Assembly: GCA_916700875.1 (NCBI GenBank)
Contig: CAKAKS010000039.1
Span: 24,883,315-24,947,314 of the forward strand
Reading direction: 5' to 3'
From: Sebastes aleutianus
Lineage: Eukaryota; Chordata; Actinopteri; Perciformes; Sebastidae
DNA length: 64,000 bases
In this document: positions 46,795 through 58,730 of the stretch, one piece after another
Layout: every line of letters starts with the position of its first letter
How positions within the stretch are numbered: the stretch's first letter is position 1
Notes under the pieces: generated by a model
Seen by the model: the letters and a program-made list of their open reading frames with translations, nothing else
What the model was told of the DNA's origin: nothing
The model's database searches: none
Position numbers and translations under genes: made by a program

Positions 46795-47878
46795 GGGGTG
46801 GGGAAAAAAAATCGATTCACCTATGTATTGCAATTTTTTTTTTTTACGATTTTGAAATAGATATTTTAATGCCGGAATCGATAGATTTCCTTAATTTGAG
46901 TCTATACAGAGGTAGAAGGAAGTTACCGCTTTTATTGTTGTAGTCAGAGTAATGTGACGTCACATCCGTTCTGTATCTGTCAACCAAAACAAAACCAAGC
47001 TGGCCGCAATGAGCCGAAACGAGAAAGCAGAAAGCCGAGGAGGGTCTGCGTGGATATGACCTGCACTCTCACATGTTAAATCCAAAGTGGTGAATACTAC
47101 ACATACAGTAAAGTATGGAAACACTTTGGGTTTCACACATTGCCAGGAAAAGCAGAGCTAGACATCATGGCTAAAGCTGCATGCTAACTCTGTCACGGAC
47201 AGGAAACGTTATCGTATTGCGCTAATGTGCGGTCAAGTCAGCCGTTACTCTCATCTCTGTGGTCAAATCAGCCGACACTACAACTGTAGAGCACCCACAT
47301 ACTGTCATTTATGTTAAATGCATTGAAACATCCCCGATGGAGCTGACCATGGATGTATAAAGAGAACGGACCTGACGGGGAGAGCTAGCAACGGACTTGG
47401 CAAAGTTAGCGGAAGTATACACGTGTGACTACATCCGTTTTTCAAAATAAGGTGTTAACAAAGGGAACTGTATATAAAAAATACATATATGGAAATAAGA
47501 TTGATTGGATTATATTCACCAGAAGTATAAAACATTGCATGGCCCTTACCACCAATTTGTGATGAAAATGCCTTTATTCCTTGATTTTTGGGTTGCTGAA
47601 ATTGTTTTTTAATAATTCCTGACAATGACTGATATATTTGACTTCAGGACATCTCTGACTACATACATGCTGAAAATCAAACATTTTTACTGCATTAATT
47701 TAGATATTTTCCAAAGTAAAAGTCCCTAGAAGTGTATGATTCAACTTTTTCCCGTGGTCTAGTTTTAAAAAAGTTAACAAAAATCCCAATACTTAAAAAT
47801 CGCAATACAAATCGAATTGGCACCCAAGTATCGCGATAGTATCGAATTGGGAGATAGGTGTATCGTCCCAGCCCAGGA
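46795..47878. mobile_element. Non-autonomous hAT-like element with decayed BED zinc finger
   Basis: The left end GGGGTGGGGAAAAAAAATCG and the right end, inverted (TGGGCTGGGACGATACACCT), are related inverted termini. In between, at 47113-47187, lies a short frame with BED-type zinc-finger features, listed separately. No clear target-site duplication. Confidence 0.6.
47113..47198 (+). pseudogene. Remnant of a BED-type zinc finger (transposase N-terminus)
   Basis: The frame reads VWKHFGFHT, a short spacer and KAAC-stop-LCH. An aromatic W..FGF block followed by a C..C pair is the BED zinc-finger signature found at the N-terminus of hAT transposases and ZBED proteins. A TAA stands between the two cysteines, so the domain is dead. 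A 20-odd-base insertion seems to interrupt the sequence just upstream. Confidence 0.5.
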
Positions 47879-48165
47879 GCACAGTTGCATCTGTGTTGAC
47901 AGTCATTTCTTGACAAGTAAATTGAACTTGTAGTCTTTTCCCTGTCTGTGACTTTGACTGAGGTTATATAATGATGATGGTCCCTGTCATTTAGTGATCC
48001 TCTCTTCTCCGCCTCACCCCATCTTTCTCCCACTCTGTCCCTCTTCCCCTGGCCAGTCAAGATTCATACAGGGATTCAGCCATGTGGTAAATCAGACAAG
48101 ACCTCGGTGGAATTGCATCGATTGGGAGGAATGTATGTAGCCAACGATTTTCAGAGATTAATGAT

Positions 48166-48274
48166 GAGGAAAGAGGTGGAGAACTGGGAGGAGGGGAGGA
48201 GAGAAAAGGATGGAGGCAAGGCGAAGGAGGAGGAGGAGAATAAGAAGAAAAAAGAAAAGAAAAGAAAAAAAAAA
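48166..48274. repeat. Purine-rich tract, over 100 bp
   Basis: About 109 bases almost entirely A/G on the + strand, with isolated pyrimidines at TGG, CTGG, AAGGC and TAAG. It gives a chance Lys/Glu-rich frame. Confidence 0.85.
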
Positions 48275-50252
48275 GCCTTGAACTGCGAGAGCATGAAGCG
48301 GTCTTGAACGCTCCGACTGCAGTGGAGGTTATTAATTAAGGCAAAGTATTGATCATTCTCTTCATTATTCTCCCCTCCTCCCAGATTTTCATCTCTCTAT
48401 TGCTGACCTCCAGAGGAGAAAAGGGCTCAATCTTTAGATGGGAGGTCAGTGAATAAGTGAAGGATTGCTGGGAGCAGCCTCTGTGACCGACCATGAACAA
48501 ATGTGTGTGTTTATGTGTGTATTTTTTTTGGACAGGCCCCGTCGCATCCTATTTGGATTTCATCCCAACTCTGCGCATCCACTGTCAGTGTTGCTCTGCC
48601 GTGTTACATAGCGTGGAGAATCAGGTTAGGACGCCACGGTTCTAGGGTCCATTTTCCCTCATTTAAACCAAGACACACACATCCATGCTCATACAAACAC
48701 AATCTTTTCCCCTCACTCTGTCCGTCTCTTTCTATCGCTGAGGTCTGCTCTGCTGCTGTGTTTCGGGTAATGTGTTATCGCCTCATGCCATTTAGAATTT
48801 CATAGTGCTAGTTTTCCAGCACAGCAGAGGGAACGCAAGACGAAACGCACCATTTCTCTTTTCGCCGGTGCTCCAAATTGTTACATTTATATACGACTTC
48901 ACACTGTTGCTTCAATAAGACATGCGTGGTGATTTTGCTTCTAGACGTCTCTGTACCAGAGATGATGCTGCCAGTCAGCCAGTCACCGAGTCAGCTGCCA
49001 CATTTTTTGGTCTTTGTCGTCAACACGGGGCGTTTAAGACGTACAGTATATTAAACGTCTGCGCGCACAGCAGTAGGCTTAATCAGCCTGTTTCTCTCTC
49101 TTCTCTCTCACCCAGCTCAGATTAACCCTTGCTGAGCCGCCTGTCTGGCTCTGACTGTGAGAACGCTGTGGTTGATTGCCAAGGTTGGTTGTCTGGTTGT
49201 CATGGTTTCCCTGCTTCTTGCTGGTTCCCAGTCTGCCCTCATGAAGAAAGACAGGGAATGCTCTCTCTCTCTCTCTGTGGTGCTCTCATTTCTCTCGCTC
49301 TTTAAAGTGGCTGCAATCTGAAGTTGACATCATCCTCTTGTTGCTTTCCATGCGTGCAAGTTTGTCTTTATCCGACTTAGTCTACATGTAGAAATGTATG
49401 TGAATGAATGCATGACTGTGTTGTTTCACATGTACGCTGCAGGTGTATGTGTGTGTGTGTGTGCATGCCGCGTGCTTGTGCTTGTGCGTGTGCTCAGACA
49501 TACGGTCATGGATCAGACAGGCTTGCCCTGCTCTGTGCTCTGCGCTGTGTGCTGTGTTCCCATTTAAATCTGGGAGATTAGCACATGTGGGGAGCCTCGG
49601 CTTTAGTTGCTGTCAGCTCAGCTAGCCTTGGCAGGCTGTCCTCAGATCAGGGGGGAAGCTCTGCGCTCATCCCCCCATTGCTGTCTGCCCCGCTGTACCT
49701 TATCCATTAACAAATAGATGGGTGGGCCGGTGACCTTGACTTTGGTACAGTTTTCTAACTGCTGCGGCACACTTGTACAATTCACACGGCAGCATTTGTC
49801 ACAGGCCTGCCTTACAGGATATACATTTAAACATCAAAGTTTCCAATTTTTCTTTTTCATTCTGTCATTACAAAAATTGACACGATTCTAAAGGTTCCCA
49901 AAAAAGGATTACGTCTTCTTACTTTTGTCACAATGGCTAATATTTCCTGTAAGATATACCAGTTGGTATATGTTTCTTGGTCATTTTTTTTGCATTTTGT
50001 GAATTTTCCGGTTTCAACCTTTTATGGATGTAGTTATTAATTTGCTGTTTTTAATTGAATATTTATTCACATCGATGGATAAAGTGTTATATTGAGGAAA
50101 TGCACACTAAAGCAGGTTTTGTACTAAATAAATACAATGTAAATCAAGTGTAAAGATAAATAACAAAAACAAGAAAACACACTTTTTGTGGTTTAGCATC
50201 AAAGTATAGAAATTTACATATTTAGCCAATTTGTCCATTTCACTTTTCACAC

Positions 50253-51005
50253 CAAAGAAATTGTTAGTCGACTACAACTCATACCATTTTGTCGACTAAT
50301 CGATTACTTTATCTAATCGACAGATCTGTAAAACTGAGTTTCTCCGCAAAGAATCACAAAAAAAGCCCCACTTTAAAGGAACAGTGTGTAGCGTTTAGTG
50401 GGGTCTGTTGGCAGAAATGGAAAATAATATTAATAAGTATGTTTTCTTTATCATATAATCACCTGAAAATACTAATTTGTTACCTTGTTTAAGTTGTTTA
50501 TATCTACAGGAGCGGGTCATCTTCACAGAGCTGGCTGCCATGTTTCTACAGTAGCCCAGAATGGACAAACCAAATACTGGCTCTAGATAGGCCATTCACG
50601 TTTTCATGTTTCAGTTGGTTGCAATCTGCAACCTCACTGCTAAATGCCGCCAGATCCTACACACTGAACCTTTAAATCTTGTGTTTACCAGAGATGTGCT
50701 CATAAGTTTCTTGAAAATGAGTCATTCAGCATTAAAAAAGCATAAAAAATGACTAATCGACTAAAGACATCTTAGTCAACTAAGACCAAAACGACCGATT
50801 AGTCAACTAATCAGTCAAAAAGGGGGCAGCCCTGTTGGGATACCTTGCCATTCAGAAAATACCAGTTTGCAAGTTTAACTTATTGAAGTATTACTGCATT
50901 TCCGGAGCGAATACGGTGAATGAATGGCTTTTTAAATTACATGAAACAGTGCCTTTGCTTCAGCAGACCTGCTGGCAACTCCCCCTGGACTGTTTTCCAA
51001 GAAAA
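50253..51005. repeat. Inverted duplicate block, copy 2 (with a TTAA MITE inserted)
   Basis: Reverse complement of 44113-44532 with about 80-90% apparent identity over the shared parts. Differences include a 295-bp MITE at 50377-50671 and about 45 extra bp near 50285-50325. This copy keeps the GGGCAGCCCTGTTGGGATA junction at 50823-50841 that is shortened in copy 1. Confidence 0.8.
50377..50671. mobile_element. TTAA-type MITE (AGGAACAGTGTGTA ends), copy 2, short form
   Basis: TTAA (50373-50376)|AGGAACAGTGTGTAGCG ... ACACTGAACCT|TTAA (50672-50675). An internal deletion relative to copies at 39036 and 55969. The paralogous block at 44113-44532 lacks it and has a single TTAA at the matching point. 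Confidence 0.9.
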
Positions 51006-52954
51006 AGTACATGAATGAAAATGTGCGCCGCTCATTTACTATGTGCCGCGCATCCCAGATGGCAGGGGCAGGGTAATTGTGATGCATTCAGAGTTTCTCA
51101 CCGCCACTCGCTCTGTTGTCAGCTCTTTAGGCTATGAAGCACAGTGTCGCCCATGCCTGAAACACCTGAGAATGTGGCTTGGCATGTGAAGTGAAGCAGA
51201 CAGCCCTCAATGAGATTAGGTTAGATGAGCATGACTGGTCACAAACCAACAACCTGCGCTGGCTGCTTGTCTCTGTGGCACCGACATCTGACACTTGGCC
51301 AGACTAAAGAGAATTAGCACTATGTTAGCCAGGTCGACTTATTTTATCTCAGCTGGGAACATCAAGGAGTCTGTTATTCATAGAGAGAGAGGAAGGAGGG
51401 CAGGTTCAGTTTGCTATTCTGATGACGTTTGGGGGGAGTGTTGGTTGCCAGTTTACAGAAAAACCACCTGGATCACAGGTGTTGCTGCATCAGTGGTCCA
51501 GCCAAGACAAACTGTTTCTTCTGTTTGCTTTTCCTGTGTTGTTGCCACTTCATCAGAGAATGGGTCAGCGCTCCGGGTCTGCTGCCAGGTCACATCCTCT
51601 GTCATGACTATGTATTAGGATGAAATCAGATCACAGGGAGATGTCATACTTGAAGCAGTGAGTCTTTGTGTTTTTTCCCCCCCCATCTGGCCTGAATTGT
51701 GGGTTCAGCCTGTGCTACTTTCCTACAAATCTCTGGCCTTGTAGTGCTGTACTGGTTTGTGAAAGTATTTCAGCATAAATCTTTTAATACAGCCAGCACG
51801 CTCTCACATTTGGATTTTGCCCTATTTCTACTGACTGACAAGCATTCAGCTTTTCTCCCTGTATTGTGACGTAACCTCTTCTTAATGGGCTGGGATAGAG
51901 TAACTCTATAAACATCTAAAGATCAGGGGCTGTATTCATAATGTATTATGCATCACCAAACTGTTTCTGCAGAAATCTTACATACATTTTTCTATCATTA
52001 ACATGCCCTACAATCTAAAGCTCATATTTATTTTGTCGTGAATAATACGTTTGCTTTTCCCTTCAAAAGGCTAAAACTCTGAGGTAGTAAATCCAAATCC
52101 ATACTGCTGTGAGGTCAGAAACTATAATGAAGGCCTTTCAACAGAAGGAATAATCCATCAGCGAAATGACCATTTGACCTTTTATAACCCCAGTGAGTGC
52201 ACTCTGTTACTGACCAAAAGGCTTTTTCAGGTGTCAAGAGGACACTTGTTCTCTTTCTTCTTTACTTGCTTTTTTTGTTCTATTTCTTTTCTTAGATCTT
52301 GCTTTGTTTTTTTTTTGCACTCTTTTTTTTCCTGACTAACGGAACAGTTGATGGAGTGATTAAGGGAAAGAGCGATGAAGTACGGGACGGTTTCATCTCT
52401 TTACGCCAGATGGTTGACTTTTTTTTTTTTTTATTCATCACTAAAAGCTGCTTATTTCGGAGGTGGCTGCTGATGTTGCTGCTGTGTTTTTTGCGCTCCA
52501 GTGTGTGTGTGTGTGCATGTACTTGTCTGAGTTCTAGTGTTTTAGTGTGCGCTGCATGCTCCTGTTTTACGGGCTCTCTGCCGATACACAGCGTCTGAGA
52601 GCTGTAACTCATGGGACGCAGATGAACATGAGAGAGACGGAGAGGAGGGAGGGGGTGCCAGGCTCACAAAAGGAGACAGTTTCTGAGTGAGAAAAAGAGT
52701 CACAGCAGTAAAGCATCTCTCAGGGTCAGTGCCTCTATTATCATTCAAATCCAGCGCACACACACACACACGGTGCAAAAAACAGAGGCATGCACACACA
52801 GACACAGGAATGTGCTGTGCAGCAGCAGAGTGGATGCCTTTTAGACTCTACAGGAATCCCAGCTCTCCCTCTGACTGCAGCAGAGCTCTGACGTCATCAG
52901 TGGAGGAAATGCATCCACAGCAGGAAGAAGTGCTCGCAGTACGGAGCCGGAGGA

Positions 52955-52976
52955 CACACACAGACAAACACACACA

Positions 52977-53007
<31 letters not shown>

Positions 53008-53008
53008 T
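52955..53008. repeat. (CA)n microsatellite
   Basis: CACACACAGACAAACACACACACAAACACACAC-type array ending in a pure (CA)n run of about 14 units. Confidence 0.95.
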
Positions 53009-54074
53009 TCCCCGTGCCTTTAGGACATTTAGGAAGCTGTTCCCTCTACCCTTCAATCCTGTCCTCTGCTTAACCTCACACAGGTTTACCTGTCAGTGCA
53101 GGCACTTTGCAAAGTATTTCATGCAGTCAGTATATAGAAAGCTGTATTGATGTAGCTGATGCAGTGACTTGCACATGTATGTGTTTGTATGAACCGGCAG
53201 CCTCGGTGCTTTTGATGTGAAGAGTCAGTAGCCATAGCAACACAGAGACACATTTTCATATGCTATTTCACATGCTGAGGGCATGAGTGTGGCTCTGCTT
53301 GAGTAAGTTATTATTTTAGTTGGTCAGCTGTGTTTGCTGCTGTCCTTAGTGCTGTTTTGATGTATTATGGTTTGTATAATGAGTGTGAATGTGAGCCAAT
53401 GGTGTCCATGTCCATTTGTCTGCGTCTGTGTCTCTACGCACACAAGCCTGTGTGGTTTTTAGAAAAACTGACGACATATGCAGCCCTGCGTGTGGCACCG
53501 CATGACTCATGTGAGTGTATTATTATGATCATTATGACAGTTGCTTTCCTCTTTGTGTAATGCACTCTCCACTCGTTTGCTTTGATGGACATGCAGCAGC
53601 AGCTTCCTCTGGGCTCATTTTGAAAATAGGACTGGAGTAGAACATTTTCGAGCTGCATCTGCTCGTTTCATCTTTTTGTTATCAGCCGTGACGGCGTGTG
53701 GCTGGTATTGGTTTTCACCTTGTGGGTCTGTGTGTGTGTCATCATGGCAAAATGTGGTCTTGGAGATGCCTACTGTAGCGGGAACTACCACAAATGAGGG
53801 TTTGAGTACTTTGCAAGGTGTTTGTATTTCTGTCCGTCCGTGGACAGATTTTGTCACCGTGATAATGTTGCAATCGTGCACAATGCAGTCACAAAACTCT
53901 ACAGGTGTGTAGTTGAGAACAAAATGAAGGCAGAGTCTGAAGATGGGTGTGGTGTGGAAGTATGGGGCTAGGAAGTCACTCACTCTACGCCCCTAGTTCG
54001 ATTTGGCGTCGCGGCTGATGTGATTCCTTCACAAGATGGTCTCTAGATTTATTTACTTCAAGAGTGCTTCTCTC

Positions 54075-54705
54075 AAGGGATGTCGCAATACTAAAAATGT
54101 AGTAGTCGATACATATAGTAGTAAAACAATAAATCCCATGTACTTCAACATCCACTCCTTTATTACCGTTTGCATACTGGTTTGTGTTAGGAAGTTGAAC
54201 AGGTCAACAGGGAAGTCCCTGTCTATTATCTATTTTATATTGCTGTGAAAAAATTTCCTTCAAACAACTGCAGTTGTTTCTCATCATGATAACATTAGAA
54301 TTTACCTTCGCCTAATACTCGTTGTACCGAACAGCGCCTGAACATATCATAATGTAAATCAATGGCACCTCCCGTGTTGAAGTCGGCAAGATGAGAGCCG
54401 GTAATCAGCACAGTCCTGTACAGAGCTAACGGCTAATGTTAACTAGCTCTCCTCCTACCGATTTCAACACCAATTTGTTGTTCACAATGTAGCTTTATAA
54501 GGAAAAAATAGGGTGCGTCCCGTGGACGATTCGATGGTGAGTTTACTGCTACCCAAACACATTTTCTATCGTCCCCGGGATGACGGCACGCCGTTCGTCT
54601 CAAGCCCGACGGTACCTACGGTACTGTAGAAAAACGAGTACCATCACTTTTTCAGAATTTTGGCATCGACTTGGTACTGAAGTATCGGTTCTCTCGACAT
54701 CCCTT
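54075..54705. mobile_element. hAT-like MITE with AAGGGATGTCG ends
   Basis: 631 bp starting AAGGGATGTCG and ending CGACATCCCTT. The flanking octamers CTTCTCTC (54067-54074) and CTTCTCTT (54706-54713) match at seven of eight positions, as expected for a hAT-type duplication. Contains paired GGTACCTACGGTACTGTAG-like and TGGTACTGAAGTATCGG motifs. No transposase. Confidence 0.8.
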
Positions 54706-55968
54706 CTTCTCTTAATAAAATGTTGTCATTGTGCCTCTAGGTAACATTTAGTTCACAGCATATAGACAACATCACTCAAACAAACAAACAGTAATGACAT
54801 TATTTTAGCTTTGAGGATGACAACCCGCCTCACTGATTCAACAGTTGATGAAACTGACTTTCTGCCTTTTTAAATGAATTTATTTAAATTTATTACAGAA
54901 GATTAAAAACAGAAAATTATGCAAAGATGACAAAAAGAAAATATGTACTATATTGGCTGGCATTCCATATGTAACAAAATAACCTGATAAAATAGCCAAA
55001 CTACTTTCCTTTTATATATACATTTAATCTGAGAAATTGTTACCTATTTACTTATTACATACTATAGTTACCTTAAAAGACACAACGCAACCTACTCCGT
55101 CTTTTATATCTCTGTATCCATGATCTTGCTTTTCTTATACATGTCTTGCCACCCCCTTCCTTCTTGAGCCTCCTTCCTCCTGCTCCCTCATTTCCTCGCT
55201 TCCTGCCTGATGGAGGTATTCCCCTGCAGCCTCCAGGCCGCGCACTGCCATTCTGCTCAGGTAGGGCTCATTTCATGCAGGATGATTAGATCTCATTGGC
55301 AGCAATCCGGGGCTGGATAAGCCAGAGTGTTGTGGGCCTGCACAATAGCAGAAGGAATTCAATTAAATTGTTACATATACTCCCTTGCAGTATATACCTG
55401 CCAATCTGCACACACGTAAGGACATGTACACTCATTTCACTCGTTTCACATTCGAAACAGATACACAAGCAAGTGTGAATGTAGAAATACAGATTCACAT
55501 ACAATACAGTAGACATTCATACATACAATAGTGGCTATGGCTTGATTGAATACCACCGTTATAATGAGCCTTGTATAGTGCATGAGTTCCCCCCCCCCAT
55601 CCCCCTTCCGTTCCTCTGTCTCACCTTTTCCCCACTGTGATGGACAGAAAAACAAATTGTAGCATTAAAAATAGCAACTCACACACATTTGTGAGTATGT
55701 GTGTAAATGGGCTAATTTAATGTGAAAGAAGACCATCATAGTACGTCTAATGGAGGAAGCATATCCTGTGTTGGCTTTATGGGCCAGAGCTGGTAATTGC
55801 TTGTAAAGAGTGATTGGAGCCGAATGCATCATCGTACTTCATGTAGCCAAACCACAGGGGAAGATGGCAATAGTAATTGGACATTGATATCAGTAAAAAG
55901 TGTGTGTGTGTGTGCATGCGTGTGTGTGTGTAATTTTCTCATATTTTATCATCCGTCATACTTTTTTA

Positions 55969-56514
55969 AGGAACAGTGTGTAACATTTCGGGGAATCTAT
56001 TAGCAGAAATGGGATATAATAATCATAGCTATGTTTTCATTACTGTATATTCACCTGAAACAAAGTATTGTTGTGTTTTCGTTAGCTTAGAATGAGTCCT
56101 TCATATCTACATAGGGAGCGGGTCCTCTTCCCAGAGTCCGCCATGTTGCTCCGCCATGTTTCTACAGTAGCCCAGAACGGACAAACCAAACACTGGCTCT
56201 AGAGAGAGCCTTTCACGTTTTTACGTTACCTGAAGGCCTCCGTAGTTCTCTGACAAGCTTCTGAAACTGCGGTAACGTGAGCCGCAGAGTGCAAAACCGT
56301 GGTACCGCCAGCTGCCGTCTGACTTCTGTTGCTCCTAAAGTAGTGTTATTATGGTAGGAATGCCCTCAGAGTGAGGCGAATGGCGTTACCATGGTTTTGC
56401 ACTTGGTTCACGTTACCGCAGTTTTGGAAAGGGAGGATTGAGTGGAGGGGTACTCAGTTGGTTGCAAACTGCAACCACACCACTAGATGCCGCCAAATCT
56501 TGCACACTGTCCCT
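55969..56514. mobile_element. TTAA-type MITE (AGGAACAGTGTGTA ends), copy 3
   Basis: TTTTTTAAGGAACAGTGTGTAAC on the left and TTGCACACTGTCCC followed by TTTAC on the right. The left TTAA overlaps the element end by one base and the right TTAA has decayed. The body matches the copy at 39036 throughout. Confidence 0.85.
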
Positions 56515-58393
56515 TTACATCTCATGGCATTGTGTATGTTAATATTTATTGTATAGTGCAATGCTTTCAGTATGTTTGTAAGCATGAAGCATTAATGAGG
56601 AATTCCATAATAAAAACAAATATATACATGTCCGCAAGATATTTATACACTGGTAGCATTTACCAATGCATCAGTGTATGAATGCCTGTTTTCTTTTATA
56701 TCATTTGTATTGTGTGTGTGATGCGCCCTGTATATGATGTTTGTTGTTTTCATGTTAGGTTGTTTCCCTCCTATATAGTCCTTGGTCTTAAACGCAGTAA
56801 ATTGAAATAGATTGGATAGATGAGTGCAGCCCAATACTCCGTTCCTCCTAATGGGAAATTTAGAGTGATTCTTGATTTTTATGAGGAAAAATAAAGGCTG
56901 TCTTTAACGGTTTAGTCGGACTGAGGAGATGCCTTGTCTTCGGCGCTGGAAATGGGGAACATTTGGTGTACTTGGCTCATGTTTCTAATGCCCTTAAGCT
57001 TGTGATTGTGTCTGTACGACTTGGGCTGATTAGGCTTGCACAGCATCTGAATTTATTACGCTGTCTTCGCCAGTGTCATTATACTTCAACCTCTTATATT
57101 CACTCCTTAATGAGACTTTATGAAATATTCAAACCTTTACCTGGAGGAGCTCTGTATGTGTGTGTATGTGTGTGTGTGCATGTGTGCATGTGTTTGTCTT
57201 CCTGTGTGTGCGCCCAGCTCTGTATTCTTGCGTATCCCTGCTTGTGGATGGATCAGCACTTTTTGATCTCTCTCTTAGCACTGACAAACACAGCTAGACA
57301 AGAGACAGACAAACACACAGGAATACATTTACACGCACCTGCAGACCGACGTGATTTAAGTCGGCATAATGATGTGTTATTCCAGATTTTAACCATCCCA
57401 GCTGATGACGAGTCCAGGCTAGATCAGGCTCATTAAACCAGAGAGAGATGTGCTTGTTGGTGGAGTGTGTGTTGGCCTTACCCTGGGCCTCCCCTCTTTT
57501 TATTTCATTCTCTCTCTCTTTCTCTGTCCGTCTCTCCCTGAGCACAACACTAAATCAAGCAGACCTTTTAATTAAAAGACACATTTTCTCTGCCCTAAAC
57601 ACGCTATAAATAGGCCGAGGACACAAACACAAATGCACACACGGTACCTGTCGCCTCTTTTTCTAAAACGTGCATGGTAGACCGTATATCAAACTAACGC
57701 GGTGAAAGGAGAACTGAACTTTGAGGACACCACCCGATTCCTCATGCCTTTAATTCTCCCACTTGTCCAGAAGAGGTAGTTAATATACCCCCCTCGTCTT
57801 GTTTGACTTCAGGAGAAGACCTTCCCTCCTGCCCTTGTCCCCTTTGAAGAGCTCTTTAATGAAGTGCTCTTGTTCCCTGTGAATTATACTTTAGCAGTTT
57901 CTGTGTCACGTGTGAGAAGTCCCATGTATGAGGGCACACAGATGAGAGATGAGTATCGAAAGCTCACCGAGGCCGTCCCCTGGGGCCGGGGATGTGTGTC
58001 CAGACTACGGAGCGATTCATTAAGCGAGTCCCAGGACTCACATCAGGCCTCTTCTGGTTCACGTGGAGGCAACCCACCAGACGCGGCCTGTTGCCTTTAC
58101 ATGTGCCTCACACTCATCTCTGATGTCTTATGGCGAGGCTAAGAGTGGTTGGTGGAGAGGGGGAGAAGGGTCCTCTATCTATCTGGCCGTAGTCCCGTAT
58201 AAAGTGATTACTGATCTCCCTTGGGGTGCATTCACAGTTTAATGGCTAAAGCAAATGAATGGTACTCATTTCAAAAACGGCTTCTAGGCAGCTTGTGTTT
58301 TTATTGTTGTTTGAATGAGTTTTAACTATTGAAAAGATGGGGTTTGTATAAGCTTGGATGTGTGTGCAGTTTCACAGCCCTCAGTGTCTGTAC

Positions 58394-58730
58394 TAGGGCT
58401 GTCCTGAATACCATTTTTGCGGTGCAGCGGCATGGTGCAGCGGCATGGTGCAGCGCAAAACAGCGCAAAGCAGCGCAAAGCAGCGCAAAGCAGCGCAAAG
58501 CAGCGCAAAGCAGCGCAAAGCAGCGCAAAGCAGCGGGCTGACATGTTCTTCTGTGTTCTTCATGTTGTGGGACATTTCCTTATTTCATGGGCTTTTTCTG
58601 GGATTTATACTTATATTACATACTTATGTGTATAAAAAAACAACACAAAGAAACAAAGTGTTCGAATACTGATTTGGGGTTTGATTACCACGGCAATGGT
58701 CGAAGCTTCAAAGCATTCGGGTCAGCCCTA
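58394..58730. mobile_element. hAT-like MITE with TAGGGCTG ends, carrying an expanded 10-bp array
   Basis: Left end TAGGGCTGTCCTGAATACC; right end, inverted, TAGGGCTGACCCGAATGC. Flanking octamers GTCTGTAC and CTGTGTAC agree at six of eight positions. The interior holds the tandem array listed next. Confidence 0.75.
58422..58535. repeat. Tandem arrays: 13-bp unit, then 10-bp unit (CAGCGCAAAG)n
   Basis: Two and a half copies of CGGCATGGTGCAG are followed by eight full copies of CAGCGCAAAG (58451-58530, the first reading CAGCGCAAAA) plus CAGCG. Because 10 is not a multiple of 3, the array keeps several frames open on both strands; these frames are not genes. Confidence 0.97.

Noticed and set aside
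52687..53073. 128-codon forward frame ending in a Thr/His run
   Set aside because: Half of it is (CA)n, and the rest has no recognisable similarity.
58322..58672. Several overlapping frames with repeated QRKAAQSSAK or FALLCAALRC patterns on both strands
   Set aside because: All come from the 10-bp tandem array. There is no start context or conserved domain.
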